Origin: VAZQ01 sp034669045
GTDB lineage: Bacteria > Pseudomonadota > Alphaproteobacteria > Rhizobiales > Xanthobacteraceae
NCBI GenBank assembly: GCA_034669045.1
Contig: JAXDOD010000080.1
Span: 5,102-69,101 of the forward strand
Direction of reading: 5' to 3'
Length of the DNA stretch: 64,000 nucleotides
In this document: positions 54,497 through 64,000 of the stretch, one piece after another
Position numbering within the stretch: the first letter of the stretch is position 1
Layout: the number at the start of each line of letters is the position of its first letter
Notes under the pieces: model-generated
Databases searched by the model: none
The model's input: the letters and a program-made list of their open reading frames with translations, nothing else
What the model was told of the DNA's origin: nothing
Translations under genes and position numbers: made by a program

Positions 54497-54703
54497 ATGA
54501 GAGCAGTTCTGGCGACGCTGGCGATCGCGGCGGCCTTGCTTGGCCCGTCCGAGGCATCGGCCTGGGTCTGTCGCGCAGTCGGAGTGGGCGCGGCCGGGGT
54601 CGGGCACGGTCCCAGCGCGGAGCGCGCCAAATACGTCGCGCTGCGCCGGTGCGAACGCGGCAGCATCCTGAACGTCTGCACGATCCAATACTGCCGGCGC
54701 TGA
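54497..54703 (+). CDS. Small secreted Cys-rich protein, DUF4189-like
   Basis: This 68-residue protein has a signal peptide (about 1-22, PSEASA) and one short unit WVCRAVGVGAAGVGHGPSAERAKYVALRRC that echoes the DUF4189 repeat, ending in CTIQYCRR. AGGAG lies upstream. It is probably a reduced paralogue of the divergent neighbour. Confidence 0.65.
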   Translation: MRAVLATLAIAAALLGPSEASAWVCRAVGVGAAGVGHGPSAERAKYVALRRCERGSILNVCTIQYCRR

Positions 54704-54788
54704 CGTCCACCGGCGGCCTGAATTCAAGCAGTCTTGCACCGATCTTCCGCTCATGCCCGCGCAAGCGCATAGGCGCGGACTTGCGCCG

Positions 54789-54968
54789 CACGTGTCCCGG
54801 ACGCGGTGCAGCGCGTAGCACTTGCGCAGCGGTGCACCGCTGATCCGGGACCGCCACAGGCCGAGATTGGAACGGTCCCGGGTCTGCAGCGCATCACCCC
54901 CATCCCCACCCTCCCCCGCTTGCGGGGGAGGGAAGGGTGGGGGCGTGCTGCGCTGCGCCCGGGACACG
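54789..54968. repeat. Full copy of the dispersed repeat with a palindromic insertion
   Basis: Begins like the copy at 53237, continues through ATTGGAACGGTCCCGGGTCT and GCATCAC, and ends CGTGCTGCGCTGCGCCCGGG. Bases 54898-54943, a palindromic CCCTCCCCC...GGGGGAGGG unit, are absent from the reverse-oriented copy at 61164-61312. This fills the 319-bp gap. Confidence 0.75.
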
Positions 54969-55022
54969 GCGCAAGTTAGCGCCTATGCGCTTTCGGAGAC
55001 GGGCGGCCACGCAGCAAGGTCG

Positions 55023-56653
<1,631 letters not shown>

Positions 56654-56657
<4 letters not shown>

Positions 56658-57370
56658 GATGCGGGCTCCCGCGCCTGCTCGCGCGGTTTCTTGGCGCCCG
56701 CACGCAGCCGCGCCGTGATCTCGCCCATGATCGCGACCGCGATCTCCGGCGGCGACACCGCGGAAATGTCGAGCCCGATCGGCGAATGGATGCGCGCCAG
56801 CGCGTCGTCGGAAACACCCTGCGCCTTGAGGCGCTCGATGCGGCGCGCATGCGTTTTCTTGGAGCCGAGCGCGCCGATGTAGAAGCAGTCGCGCGCGAGC
56901 GCGTGGGTGAGCGCGGGATCATCGATCTTCGGATCATGCGTGAGCGCGACGAAGGCCGTATAGCGGTCGATGCGAAGCGGCGGCAGCGCCTGGTCCGGCC
57001 ACTCGGCGATCACCTGCACGTCGGGGAAACGCTCGCTGGTGGCGAAGGCCGTGCGCGGATCGACGATGGTGACGTCGTAGCCCAGGAGCTTCGCCACCGG
57101 CGCCAGCGCCTGGCTGATATGCACGGCGCCGGTGATGACCAGCCGCGGCGGCGGCACGTGCACGGTGAGGAAGACCTTGCCCTGCGGCGTCTCCTCCATG
57201 CCGCTCTTGCCGCTGCGGATGTGCCTTTCGATCAGGTCCTGGAGCGGATCGCGCGCGACGTCGGCAGCCTTCACCAGCCGCTGCGCGCCGCTGTCCTGCT
57301 CGGTGACGACGACCACCGCGCGCCGCGCGGCACGTTCGGCGTTGAGGGCGGCGAGGATGTCGAGTTTCAT
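56654..57370 (-). CDS. XdhC/CoxF-like maturation protein (Rossmann part)
   Basis: This 238-residue protein has the C-terminal XdhC Rossmann domain (PPRLVITGAVHISQALAPVAKLLGYDVTIVDPR and FYIGALGSKKTHARR, DISAVSPPEIAVAIMGEI). XdhC-type proteins bind molybdenum cofactor and insert it into molybdenum hydroxylases. The companion N-terminal half is a separate gene at 57890. Confidence 0.9.
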
Positions 57371-57795
57371 CGTTGGCGGTCCGGCAAACTCGGTCGGTCC
57401 CCTCCCCCCTTGCGGGGGAGGGATAGGGAGGGGGGTGGCTGCAGGCTCAAAGCCTCCGCGATACGTTCAAGCACGCCGCGAAGATTTGAATGCACATCAT
57501 TGTTCCAGAATCGCAAAATGATAAATCCCTGCGTGCGCAGCCATGTATCACGCGTCGCATCCCGATCAGCTTCGGTGGCGGCGTGTTGACCGCCATCGAT
57601 CTCGACAATCAACTTCGCTTGCAAGCATGCAAAGTCCGCGACATAGGGACCGATTGGAAACTGACGTCGAAAGGAGGCGCCCAGCAATCGATGTGCGCGT
57701 AGATGCCTCCAAATACGCTTTTCAGCCTCGGTCATGTCGCTGCGAAGCGCGCGGGAAGTCGCGCGCAACTTGGATGACACCATCCGGTGAGGCAT
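57367..57795 (-). CDS. DUF559 (endonuclease-like) protein
   Basis: This 142-residue protein of the DUF559/VSR-like PD-(D/E)xK group has MTEAEKRIWRHLRAHRLLGASFRRQFPIGPYVADFAC and LIVEIDGGQHAATEADRDATRDTWLRTQGFIILRFWNNDV, with the acidic/Gln-His catalytic region. The last 20 or so residues (LPRKGGGDRPS region) come from a palindromic repeat. It sits within the cox/xdhC cluster and probably has nothing to do with it functionally. Confidence 0.8.
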   Translation of the reverse strand: MPHRMVSSKLRATSRALRSDMTEAEKRIWRHLRAHRLLGASFRRQFPIGPYVADFACLQAKLIVEIDGGQHAATEADRDATRDTWLRTQGFIILRFWNNDVHSNLRGVLERIAEALSLQPPPSLSLPRKGGGDRPSLPDRQR

Positions 57796-57799
57796 CGAT

Positions 57800-57862
57800 T
57801 ACCCCCCTCCCGCCGCGCTTCGCGCGTCGACCTCCCCCGCAAGGGGGGAGGTGCAGCGAGCA
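57800..57862. repeat. CCTCCCCC/GGGGGAGG palindromic repeat
   Basis: Sequence with CCCTCCCGCCGCGCTTCGCG and a CCTCCCCCGCAAGGGGGGAGG-like hairpin, of the same family as 54898-54943 and the repeat at about 57398-57436 within the DUF559 tail. Confidence 0.6.
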
Positions 57863-57889
57863 TGCGGCACGAAGATTTGGCTCACCACG

Positions 57890-58213
<324 letters not shown>

Positions 58214-58256
58214 CCGTGCCTCCCGCCTCAATCCGTGATCCCCGCCGGAATATAGG

Positions 58257-59471
58257 TCATGCCACCTGCTTCAGCCACGCCTTCGCTGGGCGGGTCCGCC
58301 CGCCCTGGGCCGACAGCGCCCGCACCAGGTCGCCCATGGAGGCGAGATTGTGGATCGGCCGCAGTTCGTCGACATGCGGCAGCATCGCCCGGATGCCCTT
58401 GGCCTTGGCCTCGAAGCCGGAGAAGCGCAGCAGCGGGTTGAGCCAGATCAGCCGCCGGCAGGAGCGGTGCAGCCGGTCGATCTCGAATTCGAGCCGCTCG
58501 CCGCCGTCGCGCTCGAGCCCGTCGGTGATTAGGAGCACGATCGCGCCCTGCGTGAGCACGCGGCGCGCCCACAGCTTGTTGAAGGCATGCAGCGAGGACG
58601 CGATGCGGGTGCCGCCCGACCAGTCGGCGACGCTGGCCGTGACGGCGTCGAGCGCCTCGTCCGGGTCCTTCTGCTTGAGCGCGCGCGTGACATTGGTCAG
58701 CCGGGTGCCGAACAGGAAGGTGTGCACGCGTTTGCGCGCGTCGGTCACGGCGTGGAGGAAATGCAGGAACAGCCGCGTGTACTGGCTCATGGAGCCGGAG
58801 ATATCGACGAGCGCGACGATCGGCGGCGCCTTCGTGCGCGGCCCGAGATATTTCAGGTCGATCACCGCTCCGCCGGCCTTCATGCTCGCGCGCAGCGTGC
58901 GGCGCATGTCGATGCGATGCCCATGCCGATGGGGCGCCAAACGCCGCGAGCGCACCTCATCGAGCGGCAGCACGAGGCGCTTGATCGCCTCGCGCGCGGC
59001 GGCGATCTCGGCGGCGCTCATCTGCGCAAAGTCCTTGCGCTGGAGCACCTCGCGGTCGGACACGGTCAGCCGCGCGTCGACCTCATGCCCGCGGGCATCG
59101 CGTTCGAGCGCGCGCAACCCTGCGAACAGCGCCTCCTCGACGCGCTGCGCGCCGGGCTTGCGCACCTCCTGCTCGCGCGGCGGCGCCTGCGGCAGCAGCG
59201 ACGCCATGAGCTTGTCGAGATAGGCGCGCTTGCGAAAGAAAATCCGGAACGCCTGATCGAAGATGAGGGAATGCTCGTGCCGCTTCACGAATACCGCGTG
59301 CAGCGTCCAGTAGAAATCCTCGCGCGTGCCGACGCCGGCCGCCCGCACGGCGGCGAGCGCGTCGAGCACCGCGCCCGGCCCGACCGGCAGGCCCGCCGCC
59401 CGCAGCGCGCGCGCGAAATAGAGGATGTTTTCGGCGAGGCGGCCTTGGGAAGCTGTCACAATTGCCATCAT
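58257..59471 (-). CDS. coxE: VWA domain protein CoxE
   Basis: The protein (404 residues from 59471) has a helical N-terminal half and a von Willebrand A domain with the MIDAS motif DISGSMSQYTRL and later SGGTRIASSLHAFN and VLLITDGLER. CoxE works with the MoxR-like ATPase CoxD in assembling the molybdenum active site of cox enzymes. The exact start is unsure (two adjacent ATG; no good Shine-Dalgarno). Confidence 0.88.
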   Translation of the reverse strand: MMAIVTASQGRLAENILYFARALRAAGLPVGPGAVLDALAAVRAAGVGTREDFYWTLHAVFVKRHEHSLIFDQAFRIFFRKRAYLDKLMASLLPQAPPREQEVRKPGAQRVEEALFAGLRALERDARGHEVDARLTVSDREVLQRKDFAQMSAAEIAAAREAIKRLVLPLDEVRSRRLAPHRHGHRIDMRRTLRASMKAGGAVIDLKYLGPRTKAPPIVALVDISGSMSQYTRLFLHFLHAVTDARKRVHTFLFGTRLTNVTRALKQKDPDEALDAVTASVADWSGGTRIASSLHAFNKLWARRVLTQGAIVLLITDGLERDGGERLEFEIDRLHRSCRRLIWLNPLLRFSGFEAKAKGIRAMLPHVDELRPIHNLASMGDLVRALSAQGGRTRPAKAWLKQVA

Positions 59472-59523
59472 CTGGAACACGGGTTTCGCGTAGTGTACCC
59501 TATCCTGGACCGGCAGGGTGCCG

Positions 59524-59745
59524 ATGCGTGGCAACGAATTCATTGACTGTGTGAGGGAATTTGCAAAACAGCGCGGGATTCAGTTCAGATTTGACCCCCG
59601 GCGCGGGAAAGGCAGTCATGGAACGATCTGGCTTGGTACGTGCTTCACGGTGCTGCCTGACTCGCGAAAAGAGTTGAAAAAGGGAACATTGTCGAGCATG
59701 TGTCGCAATCTGGGGATTAGGCCTCAAGACCTCCGCGGCCTGTGA
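59524..59745 (+). CDS. hicA: HicA-family toxin
   Basis: This 73-residue protein of the HicA mRNA-interferase family (double-stranded-RNA-binding-like fold) has the catalytic-His motif GKGSHGTIWLG (His32) after RFDPRRGK. HicA degrades mRNA unless held by HicB. It is on the opposite strand to the flanking cox genes and overlaps hicB. Confidence 0.9.
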   Translation: MRGNEFIDCVREFAKQRGIQFRFDPRRGKGSHGTIWLGTCFTVLPDSRKELKKGTLSSMCRNLGIRPQDLRGL

Positions 59746-60191
59746 GAAATATCATGTCCTCCATTGCTTTCCGCTGCCGCTTGGAGCCCGACAAAAAAGA
59801 CGGCGGCTATGTCGTGACCTTTCCCGACCTTCCCTTCGGAGCCACCGAAGGCGAGACGGTCGCCGAGGCATTGACGGAGGCGGCCGATTGCCTGGAAACC
59901 ATCCTGGCCGTCTTGGTTGACGAAGAACGTGATATCCCCGAACCCTCGAAGATCAAGTCGGGCGAGTATTGGGTCTCCCCCAGTGCTGTCTCGGCCGCGC
60001 AAGTTGCTCTCTACACCGCGATGCGGCGCGAGCAAGTCTCGCACAAGGAGTTGGCGAAACGGCTGCGTGTTCCGGTCGCAGAAGTCCGCCGATTGACCGA
60101 CCTCGCCAATTATCCGCCGCTTGAGGCAATCGAACGCGCTCTCGCCGCACTCGGCCATCGTCTGACCGTCGCCCTCGACGCGGCGGAATAA
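59742..60191 (+). CDS. hicB: HicB-family antitoxin
   Basis: This antitoxin (149 residues from the GTG overlapping the hicA stop; ATG at 59754 is the alternative) has the RNase-H-like HicB domain (GGYVVTFPDLPFGATEGETVAEALTEAADCL) and a C-terminal helix-turn-helix (VSHKELAKRLRVPVAEVRRLTD), by which it can bind its own promoter. It converges with coxD, stops 2 nt apart. Confidence 0.9.
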   Translation: MRNIMSSIAFRCRLEPDKKDGGYVVTFPDLPFGATEGETVAEALTEAADCLETILAVLVDEERDIPEPSKIKSGEYWVSPSAVSAAQVALYTAMRREQVSHKELAKRLRVPVAEVRRLTDLANYPPLEAIERALAALGHRLTVALDAAE

Positions 60192-60193
60192 CT

Positions 60194-61123
60194 CTACTCC
60201 GCCGCCCTCGACGCCGCGCGCACCTGGTCGAGCATGTCCTTCGCCTTGCTGCCCTCGATGCGCGCGATGTCGTCCTGATACTTGAGCAGCACCCCGAGCG
60301 TGTCGGAGACCGTGGCGGGATCGAGCGCCACCACGTCGAGCTCGGTCAGTGCGCCGGCCCAGTCGAGCGTCTCGGCGACGCCCGGCGACTTGAACAGGTC
60401 CTCGCTGCGCAGCGCCTGCACGAACTGCACCACCTGCTCCGACAAGACCTTGCCGATGCCGGGCACCTTGGCGCGCACGATCTTGAGCTCGCGCTCGGCG
60501 TTGGGATAGCCGACCCAGTGATAGAGGCAGCGGCGCTTGAGCGCGTCGTGGATCTCGCGCGTGCGGTTCGACGTGATGACCACGATCGGTGGCTGCGCGG
60601 CTTTCACGGTGCCGAGTTCCGGGATCGTCACCTGGAAGTCGGCGAGCACCTCCAGCAGGAACGCCTCGAACGCCTCGTCGGCACGGTCGAGCTCGTCGAT
60701 GAGAAGAACAGGAGCGCCTGAAGTGTCGGGCTCGAGCGCCTGCAGCAGCGGCCGCTTGATCAGGAACCGCTCGGAGAACACGTCGTGCTCGAGCCGCCCG
60801 CGGTCGCCCTCGCCCTGCGCCTCGGCGACGCGGATCGCGATCATCTGCGCAGCGTAGTTCCATTCGTAGACCGCGGCCGCCACGTCGAGCCCCTCGTAGC
60901 ACTGCAGCCGGATCAGGCGGCGGCCGAGCGTCTGCGACAGCACCTTGGCGATCTCGGTCTTGCCGACGCCGGCCTCGCCTTCGAGGAACAGCGGCCGCCC
61001 CATCTTGAGCGCCAGGAACAGCACGGTGGCGAGCGAGCGGTCGGCGAGGTAGTCGGCCGCGCTCAACAGTTCGAGCGTCGCGTCGATGGAGGCAGGAGGC
61101 GGATGCGTTGCCGGTTTTTTCAT
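60194..61123 (-). CDS. coxD: MoxR-family AAA+ ATPase CoxD
   Basis: This 309-residue chaperone-type ATPase has Walker A EGEAGVGKTEIAKVLS, Walker B VLLIDELDRADEAFEAFLLE, and sensor region PIVVITSNRTREIHDALKRRC. It corresponds to CoxD, which acts with CoxE to mature the molybdenum site. It is separated from coxE by hicAB, which run the other way. Confidence 0.92.
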   Translation of the reverse strand: MKKPATHPPPASIDATLELLSAADYLADRSLATVLFLALKMGRPLFLEGEAGVGKTEIAKVLSQTLGRRLIRLQCYEGLDVAAAVYEWNYAAQMIAIRVAEAQGEGDRGRLEHDVFSERFLIKRPLLQALEPDTSGAPVLLIDELDRADEAFEAFLLEVLADFQVTIPELGTVKAAQPPIVVITSNRTREIHDALKRRCLYHWVGYPNAERELKIVRAKVPGIGKVLSEQVVQFVQALRSEDLFKSPGVAETLDWAGALTELDVVALDPATVSDTLGVLLKYQDDIARIEGSKAKDMLDQVRAASRAAE

Positions 61124-61163
61124 GGCTGCAACTTACTCGTCGGCGCCGGCCTTGCCCGGTCAG

Positions 61164-61312
61164 ACCTCGCCGGTGTCCCGGGCGCAGGGCAGCACGACGT
61201 GATGCGCTGCAGACCCGGGACCGTTCCACATTCGGTGTTCTTGACGGTCCCGGCTCTGCGGTGCACCGCTCCGCAAGCGCTCCGCCCTGCACCGCGTCCG
61301 GGACCCATAGGA
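61164..61312. repeat. Dispersed repeat, inverted copy
   Basis: Reverse-complement copy of the element at 54789 (GTCCCGGACGCGGTGCAG at its right end, GTGTCCCGGGCGCAGGGCAG at its left). It lacks the 46-bp palindromic insertion of the 54789 copy. It fills the gap between coxD and coxM. Confidence 0.75.
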
Positions 61313-61317
61313 ACTGC

Positions 61318-62118
61318 CTACGCCACCGCCGCCGCGACCGCGCGCCGCGCCAGCACGCCGACGAGATGCGCGCGATATTCGGCGCTGCCGTGGATGTCGC
61401 TGCCGATGCCGTCGGTCGGGATGGTCATGCCCTCGAGCGACTTAGGCCCGAAGCGCCGCTTGAGCGCCTCCTCGAACGCGGCGACGCGAAACACGCCGCC
61501 GGCGCCGGCGCCGGTGACCGCGATCCGGATGTCGGAGCCGCGCTTCGACGCGAACACGCCGACCAGCGCGAAGCGCGAGGCCGGATTGGGGAACTTGACA
61601 TAGGCCGCCTTGTTCGGCTTCGGGAACTGCAGCCGCACGATGATCTCGTCGTCTTCGAGCGCGGTCGTGAACATGCCCTTGAAGAAATCATCCGCCAGGA
61701 TGCGGCGCTTGTTGGTGATGATGGTGGCGCCGAGGCCGAGCACGCCGGCCGGATAGTCGGCGTTGGGATCGTTGTTGGCGACCGAGCCGCCGATGGTGCC
61801 GCGATGGCGCACGGCGGGATCGCCGATCCTGCCGGCGAGATCGGCGAGCGCGGGGATGTTCTCCTTCACGACGGCCGAGGTCGCGACTTCGGCATGCGGC
61901 GTGAGCGCGCCGATCACGAGCGAACGGCCCTTCATCTCGATGCCGGAAAGGCCCTCGATCTTCGACATGTCGATGATGTGCTTGGGGCCGGCGAGGCGCA
62001 GCTTCATCGTGGGGATCAACGTGTGGCCGCCGGCCAGGAGCTTTGCTTCCTCCTGGCGCGCCAGCAGCCCCGCCGCCTGCCGCACCGTGGTCGGGCGGTG
62101 ATATTTGAATTCGTACAT
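61318..62118 (-). CDS. coxM: FAD-binding medium subunit of a form II Cox-type molybdenum hydroxylase
   Basis: This 266-residue subunit has the FAD_binding_5 motif LLAGGHTLIPTMKLRL and the TIGGSVANNDPNADYPAGVLGL segment that contacts FAD, then a C-terminal CO-dehydrogenase flavoprotein domain. It passes electrons from the 2Fe-2S subunit to the acceptor. It lies downstream of coxL on the same strand; the start at 62118 is a clean MYEFKYHRPTTV. Confidence 0.92.
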   Translation of the reverse strand: MYEFKYHRPTTVRQAAGLLARQEEAKLLAGGHTLIPTMKLRLAGPKHIIDMSKIEGLSGIEMKGRSLVIGALTPHAEVATSAVVKENIPALADLAGRIGDPAVRHRGTIGGSVANNDPNADYPAGVLGLGATIITNKRRILADDFFKGMFTTALEDDEIIVRLQFPKPNKAAYVKFPNPASRFALVGVFASKRGSDIRIAVTGAGAGGVFRVAAFEEALKRRFGPKSLEGMTIPTDGIGSDIHGSAEYRAHLVGVLARRAVAAAVA

Positions 62119-62149
62119 CTTCGTTCTCTCCAACTTGCTCTGACTTCGC

Positions 62150-62213
62150 TCCATCGCCGCCTTCGAGACGCCCGCCTTCGCTCCGCTGCGGCGGCTCCCC
62201 CGGATGAGGCTTC
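62150..62213. repeat. Palindromic repeat between coxL and coxM
   Basis: CCTTCGAGACGCCCGCCTTC ... GGCTCCCCCGGATGAGGCTT resembles the element in the groES-groEL spacer. Confidence 0.5.
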
Positions 62214-62216
62214 GAA

Positions 62217-64000
62217 CTATGCCGCCTGTCGCATCTTCATCTTCTGCAAGGCCGACCACACCGTTTGCGAGGTCGCCGGCATGGCCAGGTTCTCGGTCCC
62301 GATCGCGTCGGTGAGCGCGTTGATGACCGCGGCCGGCGCCGCGATCGCGCCCGCCTCGCCGCAGCCCTTGATGCCGAGCGGGTTGCCCGGACACCGGGTG
62401 ACGGTCGTATCGACCTTGAACGGCGGAAAGTCCTCGGCCCGCGGCATGGCGTAGTCCATGAACGAGCCGGTGACGAGCTGGCCGTCCTGGTCGTAGACCG
62501 CGCCTTCGAGCAGCGCCTGGCCGATCCCCTGGGCGACGCCGCCGTGCACCTGGCCCTCCACAATCATGGGATTGACCACGATGCCGAAATCGTCGACCGC
62601 GGTCCAGGCGACGACCTCGGTCTCGCCGGTCTCCGGATCGACCTCCACCTCGCAGATGTGGCAGCCGGCCGGGAAGGTGAAATTGGTCGGGTCGTAGAAC
62701 GCGCCTTCCTTGAGTCCCGGCTCCAGCTCCGCGCCGGTGAACTTGTGCGCGATATAGGCGTTGAGCGACACGTCGGCCCAGGCCGCCGACCTGTCGGTGC
62801 CGGCGACGGCGAACCTGCCGTCCTTGAACTCGATGTCGCCCTCGGCCGCTTCCAGCATGAAGGCCGCCACCTTCTTGGCCTTGGCCTCGACCTTGTCGAG
62901 CGCCTTGACCAGCGCGGACATGCCGACCGCGCCCGAACGCGAGCCGTAGGTGCCCATGCCGAACTGTACCTTGTCGGTATCGCCGTGCACGACGCTCACG
63001 CTCTCGATCGGGATGCCCAGCCGTTCAGAAGCCACTTGAGCAAAGGTCGTCTCGTGGCCCTGGCCGTGCTGGTGACAACCGGTGAGGATTTCGACCGAAC
63101 CCGTTGGATTGACACGCACTTCGGCGGACTCCCAGAGCCCGACCCCGGCCCCGAGCGAGCCCACCGCCTGGGAGGGCGCGATGCCGCAGGCCTCGATATA
63201 CGCCGAGAAGCCGACGCCGCGCAGCTTGCCGTGGCGCGCGCTCTCGCGCTTGCGCCTGCCGAAGCCCTTGAGGTCGGCGAGCTCCAACGCCTTCTTGAGC
63301 GAGCCGTGATAGTCGCCGGCATCGTAGTTCATGATCACCGGCGTCTGGTGCGGGAAGCTCGTGATGAAGTTCTTGCGCCGCAGCTCCGCCGGATCGACGC
63401 CAAGCTCGCGCGCGGCGACCTCGACCAGCCGCTCGACCACGAAGGTCGCCTCCGGCCGGCCGGCGCCGCGATAGGCGTCCACCGGAACCGTGTTGGTATA
63501 GACGGCGTCGACCTCGCAATAGATCGCCGGGATCCCGTACTGGCCCGACAGCAGCGTCGCATAGAGATAGGTCGGCACCGACGACGAGAAGGTCGACATG
63601 TAGGCGCCGAGATTGGCGATGGTCTTGGCGCGCAGCGCCAGCATCTTGCCATTCGCGTCGAACGCCAGCTCCGCATGGGTGACGTGGTCGCGCCCATGCG
63701 CGTCGGCGAGGAACGCCTCGCTGCGGTCGCAGAGCCATTTCACCGGCCGGTTGACGCGCCGCGACGCCCACAGCGCCACCACCTCCTCCGGATAGATGAA
63801 AATCTTCGAGCCGAAGCCACCGCCGACGTCGGGCGCGATCACGCGCAGCTTGTGCTCGGGCGCCATGCCGACGAAGGCTGCGATGACGAGGCGCGCCACG
63901 TGCGGATTCTGCGACGTGTTCCAGAGCGTGAAATTCTGCGTGCCGGTGTCATATTCGCCGATGGCGACGCGCGGCTCCATTGCATTGGGCGCCAGGCGGT
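62217..64000 (-). CDS. coxL: Large molybdopterin subunit, form II CoxL (5' end outside window)
   Basis: The frame stays open to base 64000, so the gene continues beyond the window. The visible 594 residues include TLWNTSQNPHVARL, GGGFGSKIFIYPEE, VDAYRGAGRPEATF, HQHGQGHETTFAQ and GIKGCGEAGAIAAPAAV. The active-site motif is AYRGAGR, the form II type, rather than AYRCSFR of true CO dehydrogenase, so the enzyme probably oxidises another substrate. Mo-cofactor-binding loops look intact. Confidence 0.93.
   Translation of the reverse strand, partial: RLAPNAMEPRVAIGEYDTGTQNFTLWNTSQNPHVARLVIAAFVGMAPEHKLRVIAPDVGGGFGSKIFIYPEEVVALWASRRVNRPVKWLCDRSEAFLADAHGRDHVTHAELAFDANGKMLALRAKTIANLGAYMSTFSSSVPTYLYATLLSGQYGIPAIYCEVDAVYTNTVPVDAYRGAGRPEATFVVERLVEVAARELGVDPAELRRKNFITSFPHQTPVIMNYDAGDYHGSLKKALELADLKGFGRRKRESARHGKLRGVGFSAYIEACGIAPSQAVGSLGAGVGLWESAEVRVNPTGSVEILTGCHQHGQGHETTFAQVASERLGIPIESVSVVHGDTDKVQFGMGTYGSRSGAVGMSALVKALDKVEAKAKKVAAFMLEAAEGDIEFKDGRFAVAGTDRSAAWADVSLNAYIAHKFTGAELEPGLKEGAFYDPTNFTFPAGCHICEVEVDPETGETEVVAWTAVDDFGIVVNPMIVEGQVHGGVAQGIGQALLEGAVYDQDGQLVTGSFMDYAMPRAEDFPPFKVDTTVTRCPGNPLGIKGCGEAGAIAAPAAVINALTDAIGTENLAMPATSQTVWSALQKMKMRQAA

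Noticed and set aside
62217..64000. Bona fide aerobic CO dehydrogenase
   Set aside because: The CoxL motif is AYRGAGR (form II), not AYRCSFR (form I).

Overview
This 64 kb window is a GC-rich chromosomal segment of an alphaproteobacterium, most likely a Hyphomicrobiales (Rhizobiales) species close to Bradyrhizobiaceae/Xanthobacteraceae. The reasons are the mix of order-typical families (usg, DUF3126, BTLCP-type cysteine peptidase, PAS_5, PilZ, BcsS, many Bug/TctC receptors, form II coxL with xdhC-like accessories), CtrA-like boxes (TTAA-N7-TTAAC), a CIRCE element ahead of groESL, and several families of short palindromic dispersed repeats in the gaps. No prophage, transposase or CRISPR array is visible.

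Layout. 1-9.4 kb: the end of thrS, a TIR-membrane-TPR protein, a secreted protein, a nitroreductase, a secreted TPR protein, a flavin-reductase-like protein, a patatin and a CBS protein. 9.5-20.7 kb: rhomboid protease, a possible minus-strand small RNA, PAS_5 and PilZ signalling proteins, a periplasmic cysteine peptidase, a gamma-carbonic-anhydrase-like protein, serine acetyltransferase followed by a duplicated DUF3126 protein, a hydrolase, a zf-CHCC protein and an FAD monooxygenase. 20.7-23.3 kb: divergent csoR/copA copper module around a visible operator. 23.4-27.8 kb: lipoprotein, tRNA-Leu(TAA), cupin, xanthine phosphoribosyltransferase, Tat-exported intradiol dioxygenase, MoCF-domain protein and a Bug receptor. 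28.1-32.6 kb: the four-gene Anbu cluster (circularly permuted ATP-grasp, alpha-E, transglutaminase, Anbu peptidase) behind an almost perfect sigma-54 promoter. 32.7-39.9 kb: CHASE4-GGDEF-EAL protein with a CtrA box, two tandem Bug receptors, SDR, a MITE-like element, a CNT nucleoside transporter and usg. 40.1-42.4 kb: groESL.

42.6-44.4 kb is the most unusual stretch. A soluble slipin (SPFH) gene is preceded on the same strand by two tandem tRNA-like elements, one Asn-like with a damaged acceptor stem and one whose anticodon arm is a GNRA-capped hairpin. Further imperfect hairpins lie between them and the slipin, and a two-tier hairpin follows the gene. I read this as a candidate non-coding RNA/slipin locus, possibly related to sigma-54-controlled RNA-repair loci.

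44.7-54.7 kb: MFS transporter, M1 aminopeptidase, BcsS-like protein, a four-gene TetR/HlyD/ABC efflux operon with 4-nt overlaps and a TetR operator, and small secreted DUF4189-type proteins. 55.0-64.0 kb: a molybdenum-hydroxylase (form II cox) cluster with MobA-like, XdhC-like, CoxE, CoxD, CoxM and truncated CoxL genes. It is interrupted by a DUF559 nuclease-like gene, by an oppositely oriented hicAB toxin-antitoxin pair and by dispersed repeats. The small iron-sulphur subunit (coxS) is not in the window.
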